Positions 1 through 5,205 of a DNA stretch of 5,205 bases are shown here, piece after piece. Origin of the DNA: an uncultured Angelakisella sp. GTDB taxonomy: Bacteria > Bacillota > Clostridia > Oscillospirales > Ruminococcaceae. Position 1 is the stretch's first letter; each line of letters begins with the position of its first letter. The stretch lies in contig CANOCD010000112.1 of the NCBI GenBank assembly GCA_947564495.1, positions 1 through 5,205 on the forward strand, written 5' to 3'. The notes under the pieces are model-generated. The model saw only the letters and a program-made list of their open reading frames with translations, had not been told where the DNA came from and searched no databases. The position numbers and the translations under genes were made by a program.

Positions 1-1
1 C

Positions 2-1198
2 GGCTTTAACAAGGTGTTTGGCTACTACATCGAGGTGACCAAGTCCTTTCTCTCCCAGGTTCCCGACAGCTACATCCGCAAGCAGACCCTCAGTAACTGC
101 GAGCGTTACATCACCCAGGAGCTAAAGGACCTGGAGAACAAGGTCCTCTCGGCCCAGCAGGAAATACTGGAGCTGGAAAGCAGCCTCTTCGAGGAGGTCC
201 GGGCCGCTTTGGCCGGGGAACTGGGGCGAATCCAGTCCACCGCCGCCGCCGTGGCCAAGCTGGACGTGCTGTGCAGCTTCGCCAACGTGGCTATGACGGC
301 GGGGTACACCCGGCCCATTGTGGACCTTTCCGACGAGATCGTCATCAACGACGGGCGGCACCCGGTGGTGGAGCAGATCCTTTCCGGGGTGCCCTTTGTC
401 CCCAACGACGCCAATCTCAACAACGGGGAAAACCAGATCGCCATCATCACCGGGCCCAACATGGCGGGGAAGTCCACCTATATGCGCCAGGTGGCCCTCA
501 TCGTCCTCATGGCCCAGATCGGCTCCTTTGTCCCGGCGGGCTACGCCAAGATCGGGGTGGTGGACGCCATCTTCACCCGGGTGGGGGCGTCGGACGACCT
601 CTCCTCGGGGCAGTCCACCTTTATGGTGGAGATGAGCGAGGTGGCCGCCATTCTGAAAAACGCCACGGCAAAAAGCCTCCTCATCCTGGACGAGATCGGC
701 CGGGGGACCTCCACCTTTGACGGCATGAGCATCGCCCGGGCGGTGCTGGAATTCATCGCCGACAAGAACCGCCTGGGGGCCAAGACCCTCTTCGCCACCC
801 ACTACCACGAACTCACCGAGCTGGAAGCCGCCATCCCCTGCGTCAAGAACTACAACGTGGCGGTGAAGAAACGGGGGGAGGAGATCACCTTCCTCCGGCG
901 GATCTTGCCCGGGGGGGCGGACGACAGCTACGGCATCGAGGTGAGCAAGCTGGCGGGTATCCCCCGGTGGGTCATCGACCGGGCCCACGAGGTGCTGGAG
1001 GGCCTGGAGCAGGCCGGTCAGATCCCGGAGGCCAGGATCTCCACCCGGGCCAAAGCCAGGGAGGAGAGCCAGCAGACCTTCTTTGTGGACGAGGGGATGG
1101 AGGCCGCCAAGCGCCGCCTCCGGGAGATCGACGTGGACACCCTCACCCCCCTGGAGGCGCTGAACCTTTTGTACGAGTTAAAGAAACTGCTGAAATAA
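2..1198 (+). CDS. mutS: DNA mismatch repair ATPase MutS, C-terminal part (5' end outside window)
   Basis: MutS binds mismatches and small loops in DNA and, in its ATP-bound sliding form, recruits MutL. The frame is open from base 2, so the true start lies upstream. The 398 visible codons are a little under half of a usual MutS of about 860 residues; the mismatch-reading domain with its Phe-x-Glu motif is missing. The first residues, [14 protein letters not shown], are a hallmark of MutS1 rather than MutS2. The ABC-type ATPase follows: Walker [10 protein letters not shown] (452-478), signature region [16 protein letters not shown] (593-640), Walker B LLILDE with GRGTSTFDG (677-724), and the switch histidine in FATHYHEL (791-814). 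The C-terminal dimerisation segment runs from about [12 protein letters not shown] to the end. QQTFF near the tail (1070-1084) resembles a sliding-clamp-binding motif. The stop is TAA, and mutL starts 22 bases later, which fits co-expression. The gene looks intact over the visible part. Confidence 0.97.
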   Translation, partial: GFNKVFGYYIEVTKSFLSQVPDSYIRKQTLSNCERYITQELKDLENKVLSAQQEILELESSLFEEVRAALAGELGRIQSTAAAVAKLDVLCSFANVAMTAGYTRPIVDLSDEIVINDGRHPVVEQILSGVPFVPNDANLNNGENQIAIITGPNMAGKSTYMRQVALIVLMAQIGSFVPAGYAKIGVVDAIFTRVGASDDLSSGQSTFMVEMSEVAAILKNATAKSLLILDEIGRGTSTFDGMSIARAVLEFIADKNRLGAKTLFATHYHELTELEAAIPCVKNYNVAVKKRGEEITFLRRILPGGADDSYGIEVSKLAGIPRWVIDRAHEVLEGLEQAGQIPEARISTRAKAREESQQTFFVDEGMEAAKRRLREIDVDTLTPLEALNLLYELKKLLK

Positions 1199-1204
1199 GA
1201 CGGA

Positions 1205-1211
1205 AAGGAGG
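1205..1211 (+). promoter_or_regulatory. Ribosome binding site of mutL
   Basis: AAGGAGG lies nine bases before the ATG at 1221. It is a near-perfect Shine-Dalgarno match and fixes the mutL start. It sits in the short purine-rich gap after the mutS stop, with no hairpin or promoter-like element between the genes. Confidence 0.85.
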
Positions 1212-1220
1212 GAGCGTGTC

Positions 1221-3209
1221 ATGCCAAGGATTCATCTGCTGGACCGGGCCACCGCCGAACTCATTGCGGCGGGGGAGGTCATCGAGCGCCCCTCCTCGGT
1301 GGTAAAGGAGCTGGTGGAAAACGCCATCGACTCCGGGGCCACCGCCATCACGGTGGAGATCCAAAGCGGCGGGGTCCGGTTCATCCGGGTCACCGACAAC
1401 GGCTGCGGCATCCTCCGGGAGGACATCCCCAAGGCGTTCCTCCGCCACGCCACCAGCAAGGTGCTCACCCCGGAGGACCTGGGGGAGATCGGCACCCTGG
1501 GCTTCCGGGGGGAGGCTCTGGCCTCCATCTGCGCCGTGAGCCGGGTGGAGCTTCTCACCCGCACCAGGGAGGACACCCTGGGGAGCCGGTATGAAATTCA
1601 CGGCGGGGAGGAGAAGGGGCTGGACGACGCCGGGTGTCCCCTGGGGACTACCATCATCGTCCGGGACCTCTTTTACAACGTCCCCGCAAGGATGAAGTTT
1701 CTGAAAAAGGACAGCACCGAGGGCAACGCAGTTGCCACCCTTTTGGACCGGCTGGCCCTCTCCCACCCGGAGATCTCCTTCCAGCTGGTGCGGGAGGGGC
1801 AGCGAAAGCTCCACACCCCCGGGGACGGCAAGCTCCTTTCCGCCATCTACGGGGTGTACGGCGGGGAGTTTGGCGGCGGCCTGGTCCCGGTGGAGAGCCG
1901 GGGCGGGCTGGGGAACCTTGCGGTCTCCGGCTTTATCACCAAACCGGAGTGCGCCAAGGCCAGCCGTGCCATGGAGCACTTCTTCATCAACCACCGGTAT
2001 GTGAAAAGCGGCACCATGATGGCCGCCCTGGAGGAAGCCTACAAAAACAGTCTGATGACCGGGAAATTCCCCGGCTGCATCCTTGACCTGGAGATCCCCC
2101 TGGGGATGGTGGACGTCAACGTCCACCCCGCCAAGCTGGAGGTAAAACTTTCGGACGAGCGGCTGGTCTTTAACGAGGTGCTGAACGCCTGCAAGGGGGC
2201 CCTTTCCGCCCTGGGCAACGTGACCATGGCCCGGGACGCCGCCGGGAGGCAGAGCCGCCTCAGCTGGTTTGAGCTGAAGAACCGCCCCCTGGCCGGGGAG
2301 CAGCAGCGGATGACCCCGGCGGAGTACCGCAGGGCCGCCGCCCTCCCCCAGCGGGAGGCGCCGCCCCGGGAGCGGGAGACAGTCCCGCCGGGAAGGCCCC
2401 CGGCTCCTGCGCCTGCTCCTTCGGCGGCACAGACGCCCCGGAAAACGACCCCGGCGGCCGCCCTTCTGGGGGATGACAGCCAGGGGGCCGGGGAGCGGTA
2501 CAGGGCCTCCATTCCCAAACGGGAGCCCCCCCGGATGGATAGGGTCCCCGGCGGGGAACCCCCTGCGCCCAAGCCCGCCCCCCGGGCCCCTGTTATAGAG
2601 GGACCCGCCCCGGTCCCCAAGCCGCCGGAACTCCCGGCCATGCGCCTCATCGGGGAGCTGTTCGGGACCTACATCCTGGCGGAGGGGGAGAAGGAGCTGT
2701 TCCTGGTGGACAAGCACGCCGCCCATGAGCGGATACTCTTTGAACGGCTCCGGGCGGAGCAGGGGGCGGGAGGTATCCCCCGGCAGCTGCTTCTGGCCTC
2801 CCAGCGGGTCTCCATGCCCAAGGACCGGTACGGCGCCCTGGTGCAGAACCTCCGGGCAGCGGAGGAGGCGGGCTTCGGCATCGAGGACTTCGGGGACGGC
2901 TCGGTGCTGGTCCGGGAGGTGCCCTCCATCCTGGACGCCGGTCAGATCGAGGACGCTGTGCTGGAGATGGCGGAGCTCCTTCTGAAAAACCACACCCGCC
3001 TGGACCTGGGCTTTTATGATGAACTGTACCACTCCATCGCCTGTAAGGCCGCTGTAAAGGGAAACCGCTTTTCAAGCCGGGAGGAGCAGCAGAAGCTGCT
3101 GGACCAGCTGGCCGCCGACCCGGGAATCCGCAACTGTCCCCACGGCAGGCCGGTGATGATCGCCATCACCCGGCGGGAGCTGGAAAAGATGTTCGGACGG
3201 ATCGTGTAG
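1221..3209 (+). CDS. mutL: DNA mismatch repair protein MutL (endonuclease type)
   Basis: MutL links mismatch recognition by MutS to strand incision. The N-terminal GHKL ATPase shows ELVENAIDSGAT (catalytic Glu30, Mg-binding Asn34), DNGCGI (59-64), RHATSK (75-80), GFRGEAL (94-100) and GTTIIVRDLFYNVPAR (142-157). The ATPase-associated fold follows, with FINHRYVKS (255-263) and VDVNVHPAK ending in the conserved Lys305. A Pro/Ala/Arg-rich linker spans about 350-470. The C-terminal domain carries the endonuclease metal-site motifs: DKHA-x2-E-x4-E (497-508), ACK with Cys608, CPHGRP (639-644) and FGR (658-660). E. coli MutL lacks these, so this protein is expected to nick DNA itself, as in B. subtilis. 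The usual motif has Gln where Lys498 stands here. The length of 662 aa is normal. The start is supported by AAGGAGG; the stop is TAG. Confidence 0.98.
   Translation: MPRIHLLDRATAELIAAGEVIERPSSVVKELVENAIDSGATAITVEIQSGGVRFIRVTDNGCGILREDIPKAFLRHATSKVLTPEDLGEIGTLGFRGEALASICAVSRVELLTRTREDTLGSRYEIHGGEEKGLDDAGCPLGTTIIVRDLFYNVPARMKFLKKDSTEGNAVATLLDRLALSHPEISFQLVREGQRKLHTPGDGKLLSAIYGVYGGEFGGGLVPVESRGGLGNLAVSGFITKPECAKASRAMEHFFINHRYVKSGTMMAALEEAYKNSLMTGKFPGCILDLEIPLGMVDVNVHPAKLEVKLSDERLVFNEVLNACKGALSALGNVTMARDAAGRQSRLSWFELKNRPLAGEQQRMTPAEYRRAAALPQREAPPRERETVPPGRPPAPAPAPSAAQTPRKTTPAAALLGDDSQGAGERYRASIPKREPPRMDRVPGGEPPAPKPAPRAPVIEGPAPVPKPPELPAMRLIGELFGTYILAEGEKELFLVDKHAAHERILFERLRAEQGAGGIPRQLLLASQRVSMPKDRYGALVQNLRAAEEAGFGIEDFGDGSVLVREVPSILDAGQIEDAVLEMAELLLKNHTRLDLGFYDELYHSIACKAAVKGNRFSSREEQQKLLDQLAADPGIRNCPHGRPVMIAITRRELEKMFGRIV
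2268..2630 (+). other. Disordered Pro/Ala/Arg-rich interdomain linker of MutL
   Basis: This part of mutL encodes about residues 350-470, joining the ATPase to the endonuclease domain. It is rich in proline, alanine, arginine and glycine, with runs such as PPAPAPAPSAAQTP and a second proline-rich block near KPAPRAP. No folded-domain motif is visible. Flexible linkers here are normal for MutL and vary strongly between species. The DNA is very GC-rich and contains a run of seven C at 2526-2532. Confidence 0.8.
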
Positions 3210-3220
3210 AGAAAGAAATG

Positions 3221-3235
3221 AGGAAAGGCAGGGGA
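3221..3235 (+). promoter_or_regulatory. Ribosome binding region of miaA
   Basis: The 31-base gap between mutL and miaA is almost all purine. It offers two Shine-Dalgarno-like stretches, AGGAAAGG (3221-3228) and AGGGGA (3230-3235). The latter ends five bases before the ATG at 3241, which suits initiation there. No terminator or promoter is evident in the gap, so miaA is probably read through from mutL. Confidence 0.6.
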
Positions 3236-3240
3236 ACAGG

Positions 3241-4200
3241 ATGACAGAAAAACAGCCCCTGCTGGTGGTGGCGGGGCCCACCGCCTCGGGAAAGACCGCC
3301 CTGTCGGTCCGCCTGGCCAAGGAGCTGGACGGGGAGGTGGTCTCCGCCGATTCCATGCAGATGTACCGGAAGATGGACATCGGCACCGCTAAGCCTTCCG
3401 TAGAGGAGATGGGGGGAATCCCGCACCACCTCATCAGCGTCCTGGACCCCGGGGAGACCTTCTCGGTGGCGGATTACGCCGCCATGGCCCGGCCCCTCAT
3501 CCTGGAGATCGGGGCACGGGGGAAGCTCCCCATCCTCACCGGGGGGACGGGGCTCTATCTCGACGCCATCGTGAAGCACATCCAGTTTTCCCCCATGCCC
3601 TCGGACGAGGGGCTTCGCCGGGAGCTCCGGGAGCTGGCCCGGCGGGAGGGGGCGGGGGCCCTCTTCGCCATCCTCCGGGACTGCGACCCGGAGATCGCCG
3701 CCACCCTCCATGAAAACAACCTGGGCCGGGTCATCCGTGCCATCGAGGTCTACCGCCTCACCGGGGTGCCCATCAGCGAGCACAACCGCCGCTCCCGGGC
3801 GGTGCCGCCCCCCTACCGGGTCTGTTACCTGGGGCTCACCTGCCGGGACCGGCAGAACCTCTACCGCCGCATCGACCGCCGGGTGGACCGGATGCTGGAG
3901 GCGGGGCTGGTGGAGGAGGCCCGGGAGTTGTTCCGGGGAACGGTCTCCCTCACCGCCGCCCAGGCCATCGGCTATAAGGAACTGAAAAGCTGCCTGGAGG
4001 GGAAGGAGAGCCTGGCGGAGGCAGCGGAGCGGATCAAAAAGGAGAGCCGCAACTACGCCAAGCGGCAGCTCACCTGGTTTCGCCGGGAAAAGTCCATCCG
4101 CTGGCTGGAGACCGACACCTTCCCCGACGGGGACGCCCTCTTTCGGGAGGCCCTCCGTATCGCCCGGGAGGAGCTTTGGGGAGAGGGGGCGAAGGGATGA
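3241..4200 (+). CDS. miaA: tRNA dimethylallyltransferase MiaA (tRNA A37 prenyltransferase)
   Basis: MiaA moves a dimethylallyl group from DMAPP to N6 of adenosine 37, next to the anticodon, in tRNAs reading UNN codons. This gives i6A, which MiaB can then methylthiolate in the cytoplasm. The 319-residue product has the family's normal length. Visible motifs are the P-loop GPTASGKT (12-19), ADSMQMYRKMDIGTAKP with the conserved catalytic Asp37 (36-52), PHHLIS (61-66), GGTGLYLDA (101-109), RVIRAIEVYRLTG (163-175), QAIGYKEL (241-248) and the basic RNYAKRQLTWFRR (270-282). The region at about 115-200 between the core motifs corresponds to the tRNA-contacting insertion domain. The gene follows mutL by 31 bases, an ancient linkage also seen in E. 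coli, but no hfq gene follows here. Its TGA stop overlaps the next start in ATGA. Confidence 0.98.
   Translation: MTEKQPLLVVAGPTASGKTALSVRLAKELDGEVVSADSMQMYRKMDIGTAKPSVEEMGGIPHHLISVLDPGETFSVADYAAMARPLILEIGARGKLPILTGGTGLYLDAIVKHIQFSPMPSDEGLRRELRELARREGAGALFAILRDCDPEIAATLHENNLGRVIRAIEVYRLTGVPISEHNRRSRAVPPPYRVCYLGLTCRDRQNLYRRIDRRVDRMLEAGLVEEARELFRGTVSLTAAQAIGYKELKSCLEGKESLAEAAERIKKESRNYAKRQLTWFRREKSIRWLETDTFPDGDALFREALRIAREELWGEGAKG
4181..4189 (+). promoter_or_regulatory. Ribosome binding site of the HlyD-like gene, inside miaA
   Basis: GAGAGGGGG lies seven bases before the ATG at 4197, within the last codons of miaA. Together with the ATGA stop/start overlap it suggests translational coupling of the two genes. 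It supports 4197 as the start, which also places the membrane segment right at the N-terminus. Confidence 0.6.
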
Positions 4201-5205
4201 ACACCTTTACCACCAAGCTGGCCACCCTGGTCCTGGTGCTGTTCATCCTGGTCTTTGCCGTCTACCAGGGGTGGCGGGGGCTGAACCAGAGCTACCGCAC
4301 CGAAAGCGCCTATGAATACGAGATCGCCAAATACTGCAACACCGAGGGGCTGCTCATCCGCACCGAGGAGGAGATCTTCCGGGAGGGAGGCGGCCAGGTG
4401 CGATACCTTCTGGACGAAGGGGAGAAGTTCCGCCGGGACACCCCCATCGCCCAAGTGTTCCCCTCCCGGGAGGAGGCGGAGGAGGCCGCCCGGCAGGAGG
4501 TCATCCGCCAGGAGCGGGACCTGCTGGAGGGGATACAGCGGTCCACCGACACCAGCCGGACGGCGGACGTGGAGACCCTGAACCGGGAGATCGCTTTGAC
4601 CCTCCGAGGGCTGACCCGGCAGGCCGCCCGAAAGGACCTGGAGGAGGTCGCCAAGACCCACCTGACCCTGGTGGAGAAGATCGGCCGCCAGCAGCTGGCC
4701 ACCGGGCAGAACACCGGCTTTGAGGACCGTGTCCGGGAGCTGGACGGCCAGCTTTCCGGGGGCGGGGGAGGGCAGAAGGTCTACTCCCAAAAGACCGGCT
4801 ACTTTTCCCGGTATGTGGACGGCTGGGAGGGGGAGTACACCCCGGACCTGGTGGAGGATCTGGATGTGGCCTCCCTTCGGGAGCTGCTGGCCAGGGATTA
4901 CCCCCACGACCCAGATTCCTTCGGCAAGAGCGTCACCGATTTTACCTGGTACTACGCCACCGTCATCCCCAAGGAAAGCGCTGAGTTCTTCTACACGGGG
5001 GCCAAGGTGGAGCTGGATTTTATCGGCAGCGGGGAAGCCGCGGTGCCGGGCAAGGTGGTCCGCCTGGCCCAGGAGGAGAACGGGGAGGCCCTGGTGGTGA
5101 TCCAGAGCACCAGCGTCAACGCCGACACCGTTTCCCACCGTGTCGCCAGCGTCAAGATCTCCTTCCAGAACTACAAAGGGCTTCGTGTCTCCCAAAAGGC
5201 CCTGC
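4197..5205 (+). CDS. HlyD-like membrane-anchored adaptor protein, function unknown (3' end outside window)
   Basis: The frame is open from the ATG at 4197 to the window edge (336 codons), so the C-terminus is missing. Residues about 8-23 (LATLVLVLFILVFAVY) form one hydrophobic segment, probably a signal anchor with the rest outside the membrane. A first half-motif like a split biotinyl/lipoyl domain follows at 50-90 (EGLLIRTEE, then LLDEGEKFRRDTPIAQVFPS). A long charged helical region, probably coiled coil, covers about 90-185 and ends in a Gly-rich turn (188-192). The second half starts at KVYSQKTGYFSRYVDGWE, and a beta-rich part includes WYYATVIP and GAKVELDFIGSG. This order (anchor, half lipoyl, hairpin, half lipoyl, beta-barrel) is that of HlyD/RND-type periplasmic adaptors. 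I assign it by layout and recalled similarity to clostridial proteins annotated as HlyD family adaptors. No transporter gene is visible beside it, so the efflux role is unproven. It overlaps miaA by four bases and is probably co-transcribed. Confidence 0.72.
   Translation, partial: MNTFTTKLATLVLVLFILVFAVYQGWRGLNQSYRTESAYEYEIAKYCNTEGLLIRTEEEIFREGGGQVRYLLDEGEKFRRDTPIAQVFPSREEAEEAARQEVIRQERDLLEGIQRSTDTSRTADVETLNREIALTLRGLTRQAARKDLEEVAKTHLTLVEKIGRQQLATGQNTGFEDRVRELDGQLSGGGGGQKVYSQKTGYFSRYVDGWEGEYTPDLVEDLDVASLRELLARDYPHDPDSFGKSVTDFTWYYATVIPKESAEFFYTGAKVELDFIGSGEAAVPGKVVRLAQEENGEALVVIQSTSVNADTVSHRVASVKISFQNYKGLRVSQKAL

Noticed and set aside
122..988. A 288-codon minus-strand open frame opposite mutS
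   Set aside because: His/Gly/Asp/Val-rich shadow of the conserved MutS ATPase region; no family features.
2..1198. Possibility that the first gene is MutS2 rather than MutS1
   Set aside because: The [14 protein letters not shown] segment, the MutS1-type C-terminal tail with no Smr nuclease domain, and mutL directly downstream all indicate MutS1.
1143..3032. A 629-codon open frame on the minus strand opposite mutL
   Set aside because: It mirrors mutL in very GC-rich DNA where stop codons are rare on the opposite strand. The product is low-complexity (His, Gly, Pro, Asp, Val-rich) with no recognisable motif, while the + strand frame is an unmistakable MutL.
3210..3240. Possible terminator or promoter between mutL and miaA
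   Set aside because: The gap is purine-rich without inverted repeats or a T-run, and no -35/-10 pair is visible. It is best explained as ribosome-binding sequence.
4312..4581. Small + strand open frame overlapping the HlyD-like gene in another frame
   Set aside because: Arg/Pro/Ser-rich translation typical of a shifted frame in GC-rich coding DNA; the overlapping frame from 4197 is far more protein-like.
4053..5195. A 380-codon open frame on the minus strand opposite the HlyD-like gene
   Set aside because: Its composition is biased to Gly, Leu, Pro, Val, Asp and Gln as expected for an antisense shadow. The + strand frame has a start, a ribosome site, a membrane anchor and adaptor-like motifs.

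Overview
The window is a compact, GC-rich, gene-dense stretch with everything on the + strand: the 3' part of mutS, a complete mutL, a complete miaA, and the 5' part of a membrane-anchored HlyD-like adaptor gene. The high GC content with strong G/C at third codon positions, the purine-rich AGGAGG-type ribosome sites, a MutL that carries the endonuclease motifs absent from E. coli MutL, and a clamp-binding-like motif in MutS all suggest a high-GC Clostridia member. An Oscillospiraceae-type gut bacterium (Flavonifractor/Intestinimonas-like) is my best guess. This is inference from sequence style and recalled family features, not from a search.

Layout: bases 2-1198 hold the last 398 codons of mutS (clamp/lever remnant, ATPase domain, C-terminal tail). 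A 22-base gap with a strong ribosome site leads to mutL (1221-3209, 662 aa). A 31-base purine-rich gap leads to miaA (3241-4200, 319 aa). The miaA stop overlaps the start of the HlyD-like gene (4197 to the window end, open) in an ATGA. I see no terminator-like hairpin, promoter, RNA gene, repeat array or mobile element. The close spacing argues for one transcription unit.

How the genes work together: MutS recognises mismatches and, with ATP, recruits MutL. In bacteria without MutH, MutL nicks the new strand with help from the sliding clamp. MiaA prenylates A37 of tRNAs that read UNN codons; its linkage to mutL is an old and widespread arrangement with no firmly explained functional reason. 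The HlyD-like gene is not an expected mismatch-repair partner and is the least understood item here.

This is mostly a conserved housekeeping region. I found no convincing undescribed system. The points worth a second look are small: motif variations in MutS and MutL, seven-base homopolymer tracts in both repair genes, and the translationally coupled HlyD-like protein of unknown role.
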